Origin: Eopsaltria australis
Lineage: Eukaryota; Chordata; Aves; Passeriformes; Petroicidae
NCBI GenBank assembly: GCA_034509425.1
Contig: JAVTVJ010001700.1
Location: 62,001-126,000 of the forward strand
DNA length: 64,000 bases
Direction of reading: 5' to 3'
In this document: positions 43,556-54,060 of the stretch, in pieces
Numbering within the stretch: position 1 is the stretch's first letter
Layout of the letters: the number at the start of each line of letters is the position of its first letter
Translations under genes and position numbers: made by a program
Notes under the pieces: generated by a model
Told to the model about the DNA's origin: nothing
What the model saw: only the letters and a program-made list of their open reading frames with translations
Databases searched by the model: none

Positions 43556-45774
43556 TCGGTTCCCATCATTCTGAGCATGAACCCGAGCCTTGTTCGATCG
43601 GGAGCTGGGGAACTGGGGACTTTTGCTTCAACACGGGACAATCATTTTTCTAATGTCTCCACTTTTTACAATAGGCACACTGATCTTTGTCTGTAGGGGA
43701 AGTTTTCTTGGATGACTTTTCTTGGATTGCCCTTTTGCTAGGTTGTCGTCTAACTCCTTTTTAGCTCCTGTCTCGATATACTCTCCAGGCTACTCCTAGC
43801 ATTCTATCTATGTCTTGAACCCCCTCTGACTTCTGTAGCTTCCTTCTTATATCATCTGCTGCTTGACCCATAAACAAGAGGACTAGATGTGCTTTTCCAT
43901 CAGCTGAATCAGGATCTAGATTTGTATATTTGATAGCAGTCTCTCTCAACCTATTAAAAAAATCAGTGGGTGATTCATCATAGTTTTGCTGTACTGCGTA
44001 AAGCTTTGACCAGTTTAGAGCTTTAGGGACCCCATGTTTTAACCCATATACTATGAGATTTTGATACCGTTTTAGTCTTGCCATCTGTTCTGGGATGTTT
44101 GGATCCCAGTTAGGATCACTCAAAGGATATATTTCAGCGACCGTACCTTGGACCGACCCATTTGCTATGCCTGATTCTAACGATGTTGTAATAGCGTTAT
44201 TAACCATTTGCCTTTCAGTGGGATCAAGCAATGTATCTAAAATAGAGTTCAGATCTGTCCAGTCAGGGTTTTGTGTGCTAATAGCTCTATCCACTAGCTT
44301 GGCAACCTTATCTGGGTTTTCTTTATACTGTCCCACAGTGGTTTTCCACTGTTCCAACTCAATAAGGGAGTATGGAACCTTTACATATATTGGCTCTTGG
44401 TTGCCAACTGCTTGCCGTAATGGGGCTTGTAGAACTGGTTCTTTTCTTTTTTCTTTTTTTGATCTAGTATGTTTTGCTACTGGACTACGTTCTCTTATGG
44501 CCCTTCGGGCTATCCTTCCCTTCTTTCGCCTGCTCAGGGCAGCTAAGATTTCATCTTCCTCTTCAGAAGAGCTATCAGAGGGAGAGCTGTCCGATTGTGA
44601 ATCAGCTGTGTTAAATTTACCTGGATCAGTTTTAATCTTAGGAATCGCAGCCCAAGATTTGCTGCAGCGTTCAGTGCTTACGGCCGGTTCGCTTGCTTTG
44701 ATGACGTCATCCCCTGAGCCAGCTCCTCGGCGCGCGACGTTGCTATGGAAGCTCACAGGCCTGAGAGCGGGAGGGGCTCGGTCTCCCTGTAGGAGATCCC
44801 CTCTCCGCCTTCGCGGTACAAAGCTCTGCCCCCCGGCCCAACCTCCAGGGGTGGTGCCGTTGGCTGCACCCGCTGGCATTCCCCTCCCCCTGGCCCCTCC
44901 CACCAAGACGCGCGCGGGGTTGCGAAGAAGGGGGAGGCCTCCCGAGAGCAGGGGCAAAGCGCAGGCGGGTCCGGCTCCCAAGCGGGAGGCGGCACAGGGG
45001 CCTGCATCTTCTTTGATCGGCAAAGCCAGCATTCTTCTTTCTTCACTGACAGGGATTCTGTGGAAGCTGCGACTCCACTCTCCCCCTCCTCTGCCCCTGA
45101 TTGTAACGGTGGCTGTAGAGGGGGCGGGGCCAAGGTGGTTGCGGCGGGCGTGTGCGCAGAAGACGCGGGCTCCGGCAGGGCGGACATGGCGGGGAGGGCA
45201 GGGGCGGCCGGCGCTGTCGCTGCCGCTGCTTGCGCAGCCGGGACAGCCCGGGCCTGGGCTCCCCCCCCGCCGGGGCTAGAGCAGCCCCTGGGCCGGCCGC
45301 GGCTGGGCCCCGCCCCCCGGGGCTGGATTAGCTCTTAGTGCAGGTGCTATTAGATCTGACTCTGCTTCGTCTCTGTTACTGCATACTGGATTTAATATGG
45401 GCGGTTTCCCGTCACTCTTTTTCTCTTTTTTCCTTAAGAACAGCACATACTGTGATTTAGGTTTCTGTAGCTGCTCATCTTTTGCTATAACTAAAAAGAA
45501 TCTCAAATACTCAGTTTCTTGGTAGTAGTGCTGTTCACACAGGCGAGATGTTAAATCCAGTATCAGTTCTTCATCCAAGCTACCCAGTTTAGGCCACTTT
45601 TGATTGTTTTTTAAATTAAAAGTTGGCCAAATGGTTTTAGACAACCGTATAATCTCAGGTTTTGTAAGCTGTTTGCTCGTCCTGGTTAATTCTTGCCATT
45701 TTTCTAAGACTAGACCTAATGGTGAATCCTTAGGTATTTGAGCATTATCTGAACAAGAAAACTTGCAACCCCAT
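43556..45774 (-). pseudogene. gag: Class I ERV gag, broken
   Basis: The probable start is the ATG at 45774-45772 (Met-Gly, as needed for myristoylation); one extra base shifts it from the matrix frame, which reads IPKDSPLGLVLEKWQEL...TIWPTFN (to 45276, ending in a stop). A CpG-rich proline/glycine-rich region (about 44740-45330) follows. The capsid frame (to 43761) has NPDWTDLN...RQMV, YDESPTDFFNRLRETAIKYT and the C-terminal IRRKLQK. It ends at a UAA, but the same frame continues to a zinc knuckle CAYCKKWRH*KNDC (about 43638-43681) that contains a UAG, then to a UGA and directly into protease. Matrix, capsid, nucleocapsid and protease therefore share one ancestral frame. Confidence 0.82.
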
Positions 45775-45825
45775 CGTGTGTGGTTAGAAATAATACACTA
45801 AACAGCTAGCAGAGCAAACAAGCAG

Positions 45826-45905
45826 GAGGGGGATTCGAACTCCCGAGCTTGGTGCCAGCAGGCAGCAGCTTAAGCCACTGCCCCACCCTTGGCTCCAAGC
45901 CAAAT
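45826..45905 (-). other. tRNA-like sequence in the class I ERV leader
   Basis: On the minus strand this reads GGAGCCAAGGGTGGGGCAGTGG at its 5' end and contains GAGTTCGAATCC, a near-perfect B-box/T-loop, plus an A-box-like TGGCTTAAGC. A T-arm with one mismatch can be drawn. I cannot form a clean acceptor stem or name an anticodon, so it is not called as a functional tRNA gene. It lies between the primer binding site and gag, in the same orientation as the provirus. Confidence 0.35.
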
Positions 45906-46237
45906 TGCTGCTACTGCAGCACTAAGCTCTCACGAGCTAAAACAACCAGAGGGGGAAGTGGCAAGTGCGCCACAGCCCCCTTGGGACACTTTATTGAGCC
46001 CCAAAGATGCTAAACAAACTGTAAGAGATCAACGATCTCTTGACCCCTCCCTCATAGACTAAAACAAACAGAATACTGCTTTTATTCAGTTACTCACGTG
46101 CCTCTGAGTCATGTCCAAGGATCCTTCGGCTCTGATACCGTCTGGACTGTGGTCACAGCCTCTCCTTCCCGTGCTGGTGAAGAGAGGGGGCGAGGGCTGG
46201 ATTTCCTCTGAGTCCAGGGGTTTTTCAGAAGCCTCCC

Positions 46238-46255
46238 GTCCTGGCGGAGTCGCCA
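46238..46255 (-). other. Primer binding site, class I ERV
   Basis: On the minus strand TGGCGACTCCGCCAGGAC begins four bases after the 5' LTR. Position and the TGG start fit a primer site. I do not assign the tRNA with confidence. Confidence 0.65.
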
Positions 46256-46259
46256 AAAC

Positions 46260-46700
46260 TGATGCCTTATGAAAGGCTGACCTGAAACAGAAGCTGGACA
46301 GAGTTGAAAGAATAAAAGAAGTATTTATTAAAACAAGGTACACTTTGGGCCATGCAGGAGTCTCACAGAGACTACACCCAAAATGGACGCCTAGCACGTG
46401 TTTTTTGGACAGATATACCTTCGGTCCATCTGCATATCAGAAACCCATTGTCCAATTACAGTTTTGGGTCCTGAAGTCCCATCTCTAGCTTGTCCCTTTC
46501 TTCTCTTCGCTGCTGTCCATGGATGTTTACATTTTGGGCTTTTGGAAAAAACAGTATGTCCTTGAAACTCCAGCCCAGAGAGAAATTGTTTCGTCTAAAT
46601 GACAGTAACAGAACACTAGCTGACAATTTATGGAGTCTTAGAGTCATATACTAGAGCAGTCCTGATGTAGAAAAATAAAAAGTTAAAACCTAAGGCATCA
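46260..46700 (-). repeat. Class I ERV 5' LTR
   Basis: 441 bp, same length and ends as the 3' LTR, with about ten substitutions between them. Confidence 0.93.
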
Positions 46701-47642
46701 GTGGTGTGTGGAACCATGCTGCTTTTGTGAAATTCAGTGAGACATTTATGAAATTGATCATTACCATGTAATATTGTTTAACCTTCCATTCTCTGTCTGT
46801 ACCAGAATGTTACGTATTGGGCAGTGCTTCTAGATTAGGCATTCTCCTGTGTTTTCATTATTTTAATGCACTTTTGTAGCCGAGCTTTTTTTGTGACACC
46901 AAGAAAGATGCCACTCTTTCAGTCTTGTAGGCTTGACTCACTTTACTTTTTTTGCTGTATTTCCTATTTCATCAGTGAGTCAGTCTCCTTTTTACATTTT
47001 GTATTTCCCTATTGGAGATAAATGTGTTATGATAGAAAGGTAAAACTACCTCATTGCTGTTAGGTTTCAGCTTGTAATTTTATCCATTTAACTGAGAGTT
47101 AAAATATGAAAATATGAGGCAGGAGATATGGACCCTCAGTCTTTCCTGGTTCCAGTATTTCTATTTCTTGCAGCTTTTCTTCTTAAGTAATATTTTAACT
47201 TGTTAGTTTTCCTGGCTGTGGCTTTGTCTGGAACCATTTGATATGCATCTTTCTAGGGAGATACTTAGAAGCTTGCAGTGTTTTCATTCTTAATCATAAT
47301 TCTCCCCTTGCTTCTGGGAGTCCTTTTTATCCCAAGGCCATTGCCTGACATGCTTGATGTTCAAAAAAAGATAGTAGTGCTTATTATTATTGGACATCAG
47401 CTGGAAACTTATTTAATGAAATGCGGTAATACTGTGATGCTCTGGTAGGACTGTGCAGATCTCTGAATAATTCCGTTTCCAGGCACTAAAATCCTTATTT
47501 GAAGTTAATTCTTCTTTTATGATAATCAGTGGCTTTTGTTACTTGTAACCATGAAATTAGGTGGAAGACTTTGGGGCAAAAAGAAACAAAGGATTTGGGT
47601 TAAGGATTTGTTGAAGTAATCCCCAGATACAGTATGGGTGGT
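46701..47642. other. Intron, no gene seen
   Basis: Intronic sequence between the class I provirus and the solo LTR at 47643. Nothing beyond the target-duplication bases at either end was recognised. Confidence 0.65.
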
Positions 47643-48256
47643 TGTTGGGGAAGATGAAATAGGAAAGCCTTATAAATATGATTACCTAGCAAAAGATGCT
47701 GAGAATGTAGAAACTATAAGCGAGATTGAAATGAAGACAAGCTTTGAGATACCAAACCCCAGTTACTGAACAACTGGAAACAATGGCATGTCCGACTGAA
47801 GGTAATCCCCCCTTTGATTAAACAATACCCTCTGCTTGCAGACAGGTCCAAGGGTCAGAGCAGACCCTACCAACTGGGCAGAGGGTCCAAAAAGCAGTTT
47901 TTAGGGTTTAAAATATAACGCCGTATGGTAATGCAACAGTTCTCATAGGTTGTATGCAAATGTTATAAGATTTGTAGTTTGTTCTAGATTGGTTAATAAA
48001 AATTAGAATATTCAGCACAGAAGATGATTTATTGTATTGTAAGGGACAAGCTCGCTCTCTTCGATCCTCTCTCTTCACTCTACTCTCCTCTCTTGCTTGC
48101 TTTCTTACTTCTCTGACCTGCTCCGGGCTGCATCTGGCAGCCCCTAGCAGGTCTCTTACACCCATGCCCTTTCACAATAAACCTCATGCTCTAAGACTCG
48201 ACTTCAGAGATCTCTCGTCTGTCTCGACCATCTGAAACCGACCCGCAAATTCTACA
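47643..48256 (+). mobile_element. Solo LTR, unassigned family, 6-bp target duplication
   Basis: 614 bp from TGTTGGGGAAG to AAATTCTACA, flanked on both sides by GGTGGT (47637-47642 and 48257-48262), a perfect 6-bp duplication. An AATAAA at about 48177 is followed by a CT-rich R/U5-like segment (ATCTCTCGTCTGTCTCGACC), giving a plus-strand orientation. The sequence is not similar to LTRs A, B, C or the class I LTR here. The 6-bp duplication is usual for alpha/beta-like (class II) retroviruses. Confidence 0.85.
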
Positions 48257-51200
48257 GGTGGTAGTCATGTCAGCTTGAAATTCTTGCTTCTGGCAAACCA
48301 AATGTCAGGGTCATTTCCAAGTGGGTTTTGCCTTTAGGTTTTGTGGGACACTTGGCTGATACAGGAGGTACCTGAAAGGAATGTCTTAGTTTCATTCTTG
48401 TACTTTACCATTTTATATATAGAAGTATTACTTTGTTCCCTTAAGAACAAAAATTCTTTGTGTATGTCTCCATTGGAATTTGTTTGGAGTTGACCCCATT
48501 AAAAAAAGCACACCTGGATAATTAAAATTTATACAATGCAGGCAAATAAAACATGGAGACATTTGATCTTGAGAAAGTATACCAAATATATTTAGTGTAC
48601 AATCAGATAACAAGAAAAAAACTTCTATTGAACTTGGCAAGGAATACTGAAAGTATGAATTACTGTATGAAACAATTAATAGGGAGAGAGAAGATTTTTT
48701 GTTCCCTTTCATCCTTAAAGTCTTTTAAAGGGTAACTTATTCTTGAAAATATGACCTTTGAGACACGTAATTTATAAAAAACTTTGGTTTTTGCCTTGTA
48801 CAATAATGACTGCTGTATTTTAAAAATAATAGGTTGTTTCTGGTATCTTAGAGCTCTGCTTGTACTTTAAGAATCCTTCTGTTAGTGTGTTTACCTGGCA
48901 GGGTGTTTCAAGTCAGCCTTGCTTCAGTGGCTTGTAACCAAAACCAATCCCTTAATCTTTCACCTCAGTTTGCAATGTACTGGCATAAACTGAACATTTA
49001 TCTGGAAATGGTGGTTAATGGCCAGTCTGAAGATCACAGATCAGTTGTGTGTTTCGGAACAAACTCTGCTTTGCCTGAATTCCAGACAGATTTCATGCAT
49101 GGTAGTGCTAAAGGGCAGGAAAAGTAAAACTTGGTAAAAACTTCCTCTAGGAATAGGGAAGCACTGAAAGGCAGGACACTTTCAGGTTTAGTTTTGTTTC
49201 TTTGCCCCACTTTAGATCCACTATGAGATTTCTGGAAGTACACTTAGACAGTGTTAATACGCATTTTATTAGTTCACACCTTCCGAAGCCTACAGAAAAT
49301 TCAAGCTACAAGTCTGGAAAATAAAATTTAAAATACTTCATCTCTTATCAGTTCAACAATAGATGTGAGCATAATGAATTTGCTTTAAGCCAAATGACAT
49401 TATTCACAGATTGAACCTGAATTTGCTGATGTTTATATAGTTCAGAATTGCTGCTCTTCTGAGCTTGATTGTGGGACTGCATGTCTGGAAACAGTATTGG
49501 AATGCATCACTGAACATTCAGCTGCTCCCCATGCTTTGTTTAGGAACAGGTATTTGTTTTGTGAAAAAATAGGTTTCAGAGTGAAAAAATGTTGGAAGAA
49601 TAAGACTACTAATTAACATCCTTTTGTCAGAGAAGGTGGTTCTTATAAATCAAAAACTTTTTAAAGAAGAGGCCATGAATAAGGATAGTGTGTTTTGTTT
49701 CAGGCATGTCCAAGGGAATAGGAATTTGTAACTTGTGCTACAAAAACAAACAAATCCCTATGCTTCCTCCCCCTGCCTCTTGGACACTTTAAAATGGAAT
49801 AGTTTATTTTTCTTTCCTAATGTGAGCAGCCAAAATTAGACATTTTTGGCTGTCTCTCAAGTGTTGTAATTATATCTGTTTCATGTTTGTTGTCTGTTAG
49901 GGACAGCTACAGAAATTTATAGAAAAGTATTTCTTTTAACAGAAAACCTACTTGTTTTTGGACATAAATAAGTTGTTCCAAATGACTTGACCTTGATCAG
50001 TTGCTAGAAGCTAATGGCTTCTGGCCCCAATTTCCATGTCTTCTCAGAGCTCAGTTCAGTGCTGGAAAGTGATAAGCTAGACACACTTCTTGCGTTTTCT
50101 AGAAGTAGTGGCTAGTTGCATAACTTGGCCTGTTATCAAAAGTCTTCTATAAAATAGCATAAACTTTAAGCAACATTTGTTACAGTTACAGTAATTCCTT
50201 CTCAGTCAGGGGAAATCCCCAAAAATAGTGTAGCGTGTGATGAGATTTTGGGAAAGCTGGACAAAAGATTCCTGCAAAATGGAACTTGAAGGGCTTGGAG
50301 GGAATATTCTTGGTCAATGAAAAGAAAAGTGGATGTGTATAACAGGAGTAATAGTAAAAGAAACAGAAAAAAATTAAAAAGAGTCTGCCAGTGTGCTGGA
50401 GGGCAGCTTGGGTGTGAATTGGGGTGCCAGCAGTGTGGTAGCTTGGTTGTGTTAGAAATGGGGAACACAGTTTTGAATTTCCTGCATACTCTTGTGGGAG
50501 AGCTGGGTATACACTGCCTTCACAGCACATTTGTGCTTTGGGACTTATTTTTTTTCTGACATGGCTACACTGATGTACTTGATGTATATCTTTCTTAAGA
50601 AGTAATAAAATTACGGTGCCTCTAGAGCTGCTAATGGTATTCAAGAGCTCAGTTAATTAGAAAAGGGGGAAAAAAAGCCTGGTTCTTCATCATTTCTCTG
50701 CTGAATCCAGCATCTGCACTGAATACACAATTCTAAGTTGAATGCTCCTGCTTGAGCCTCCTGTTGACATGCAACAAGGATTCAGACAAAATATACAGTG
50801 TTCTGTGAAAATGTTAATGGGTATTGGAGGAAATTTTTTATAGACTGCTGAGGAATATTTGTAACACTTTGCTAAGCTTGGTACTATGGTTCTTTGAGTT
50901 AGCTCTTAGAGCAGGTTCTGTGGCAAAAGTTGGAGATAATCTTGCTGCTTCTTTGCTCTCAGACTTTGTGAAGATGAGCAAAAACTCTAAAATAGATTTA
51001 AGGATTTTAATAACAATTTTTATATGTAAATGCTGCAGACAGGTAGCTGGCAGTCTATCTATTGGTCCCACTTTAGCCTTTTCAGTATAATCATTAAATT
51101 AAAAAAAATTAAATAATGTTGTTTTGCAGTGTTGTATAACCCACGAGTGCAGGGCTGACTCTTCCTCTGCAGCCTTTTATGTGACAGGCTTTGCACTAGG

Positions 51201-53481
51201 ATGGGGCTTGGTCCACCCAACAGGTGTTAATGATTCTGCAACAGCAGTAGTTTTTCTTTGATTCAGTAGTCAGGTGAACACAGTGTTTATACAGCTTGTT
51301 TAAATTGAAGTATTTTGTTAATAGGAAGAAACATTTAGAGAGGAAAAAGGGTTATAAACAATGTTTGCACTTACTTCTTTTACACAAGGCCATGTTCTGC
51401 TCCTCTGCTTTGTTCTTTCTGGAGACCTTCACCAAGGTATTGTCTGCCTGATTTTTGTCCATCCTCATCTTTTCCATTTTCTTTTGAAATAACAGCATTG
51501 GGTAGTTTTTTTTCTCTCTCTTCTGCTTTCCAGATACTTTGTTCTTCTAGTGAACCTGAAGAGTTTGGTTCAGAATAAGCAGCTGTCCTTGCATACTGCC
51601 TGATAGTTAATCTAAAGTATTCATGCACTGAACATTTCAGTAAATCTTGTCAGCCAATGTGACATATACCATAATTGGCACGCTGCCATATGTGGACTGT
51701 GTTTTGTTTGACTGAAGATGGATTTGGAAAAAAAAACAAACAAAAGCTTTAATATTGTTTGTTGCTATGTATGTTGCTGTTGTGATTTTCAAACTACCTG
51801 TGCTCCTTTATGCAAATATTTTTGAGCTTTCCCTGTGTTAAGAAAGCAAGGTGATGAGATTCTTCCTTTGGAAAAAAAATGAAAAATTATATGGTACTTC
51901 CATGTTGGATATTTGACTAGAATATGTATTTAGGCCTAGTGCTTTCATCTAGGAGATAAGAAACAGATTCTTTCTTTACACTAATTCTGTTTGACTGTAC
52001 TTTTTAGGAATAGTGAACCGGTTCAGAATTGCATTTTATTCATAATTTTTTGGACAAGAAAAGATTAGAATTCTACTTTCCTTTTTGGTTGTGTGTTGTT
52101 TGTTTGGTGTTTTTTTAGTAGTATCCCCTAAGCCATTGTGATGCTCAACAACTGTGTAATATTATGCTAGCCTTGCTGTCGAGCCAAATTCCTAGGAAAG
52201 TGTTATTTCACTCCAGAACAGGAAGGGTGAGCACAACCTCTTCCTTTTATCATCTGAATGAATGTGTCTGAGGCTTACTCTTTTTTTGAGGTGTTTCTAT
52301 AAGTGGAGTGTTTTTTAGAAATTTTTTACACTATTTTCTATTCTAAAATACTACAAATCTCCTGGAAAATGTCCATCTAGATTAGAGTGGGTTTATATGG
52401 TTGAAGCGTGTGTGTGTGCACAAGATAACTAATGCTGCATGAATAATTCACAATGAATAATTTTTCTACTTAATTTAGACTTTCTTCTTGCCATTTTTAC
52501 TATGAACTCTTTGGAAATTGTGGCTTTCACAAATATTTAACAGTATTTCAATCATGTTCTAGAAATAACTGCACAAATAAAGCTCTGATTAGCTCAGTTA
52601 ACAATTGAGAAAACAATTAAAGAAAATTTATAAAGAATCAGTATAACTGGTCCCTTTCCACCCCTGTCTTCAGGTTTTCAGGTTTTCCTTTTCCTGAAAG
52701 AAACCCAAACCAACTTCCCCGCAACAAAAACCCACCATCAACAATTCCTTCACCAAAAACCACTGGTCGTTTTTTAGCACTTTGTATTTCCCCCTCAGGA
52801 AACCACTATTCTGTTAAATGTCTTTTTCCTATGAGGAGACTCCACTGTTCCTGTAGTGGTCAGTTTGTGTATGTTTTTTTTTTCTTTGAATAGTTAGAAT
52901 AGAGGTAAATATTGCATTTATGGATAATGGTGGTTTTGAACATTTTTGTTGTTGAGTATTTCTGTTTAAGAAGAAATAATTTTTCTAAGCCAGTATAAGT
53001 TAATAGATATTGATATTCAAATAATTACCAAAGGTCATATGGAAAATGTTGTTATCTAGTCAAAGTAAGTTATCTTGCAGTGCACCTGTGGTGATTTATG
53101 AATGAAATTTTTTTTTCTCCAATATTGTGAATTATATTTAGAATTGTTCTGTAACTTAATGTTGGGGGAACTTGAAAATTTTTTCCTTTTCCCAGTCACA
53201 CCTAGTGAGTATTCAATTCCTCCCTTAGAGAGTGGACTTCAGGCCAAAATTTAGCATTGGTAAAATTTACATGCTGTTATTTTTCCCACTTTTGTTGCAA
53301 GGAGCTTGTAGAATTGCTAGGAAATTGCTGAGAGCTCAAGTTGCTGTATTGCATGTAACAGCTTAAATATGTTCAGTTGAACATGCTGCATGTTTACTCT
53401 GCCTTTCCTGGTGAAATGACTGATTTTCCCCTTACTTTTGTTGTAGTGGGTTGCAAAACAAGCATCTTTGCTGTAACACAC
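48257..53481. other. Intron, no gene seen
   Basis: More than 5 kb of AT-rich intron. Open frames are short, with no recognised family. The CACAC at 53477-53481 is the left target duplication of the next LTR. Confidence 0.65.
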
Positions 53482-54060
53482 TGTTGTGGGTTGACTCCGG
53501 CTAGGGGCTAGGTGCCTACTCAGTCACTCTATCACTCCCCCACCCGCTGGGAGAGGGGAGAGGATAATATTGAAAAAGACTTAGGGTGAGTAAAGGTAGT
53601 TTTATTACAGTGGGAAAAAAAAAAATAGAACAAGCAAGTTGAAAGTTGCGCGCGCAAGAGCAAGAAGGGAAAGCAATCAATCTCTACTTCCCATCAGCAG
53701 CGATGTCCGGACACTTTCTGGGAAGCAGGGCTTCAGCACACATGACGGTTGTTTAAGGAGGCAAACATGGGCCAGCCTTGAGTGCCTCCTCCTCCTCCTC
53801 CTCCTCTCTTCCTTCCCTTATATATCTGAGCTGATGTCATATGGTATGGAATATCCCTTTGGCTGACTGGGGTCAGCTGGCCTGCTGGTGTCCCCTCCCA
53901 GGATCTTGCCCCCCCCATCCCCTTCAGTGGGGGAAGGAATGTCACAGGGACAGCACAGCTTGGCAGTAGCCAAAACACTGCTCTGTTATCAATGCCAGCT
54001 ACCAAAGCAAAGTACAACAGTGTAAGGGCTGTGAGCTTTACCCCAGTCAGACCCAATACA
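53482..54060 (-). mobile_element. Solo LTR, family A
   Basis: 579-bp LTR (TGTTGTGGG...CAATACA) of the same family and orientation as the array. It is flanked by CACAC on both sides (53477-53481 and 54061-54065), a perfect 5-bp target duplication. It carries the TATATAAGG box (about 53817-53825, minus strand) and the AATAAAA signal. This clean case fixes the LTR boundaries used for the array and shows that family A makes 5-bp duplications. Confidence 0.95.

Larger units (their letters stand above)
39394..46700 (-). mobile_element. Class I (gamma-like) ERV provirus without env
   Basis: 7307-bp provirus on the minus strand, flanked by a 4-bp target duplication GTGG (39390-39393 and 46701-46704). 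LTRs are 441 bp each with 9-bp inverted ends (TGATGCCTT / AAGGCATCA). Counted by eye they differ at about ten sites (about 2.3%). Gag has a gamma-type matrix (WPTFN), capsid and one zinc knuckle; pol has LPQGY and YVDD. Only about 390 bp separate the end of pol from the 3' LTR, so env is absent. Gag and pol are broken in several places. Confidence 0.93.

Noticed and set aside
44095..45279. 394-codon open frame on the plus strand, opposite class I gag
   Set aside because: It is antisense to clear matrix/capsid coding sequence and is open mainly because of GC-rich composition. No domain is recognisable.
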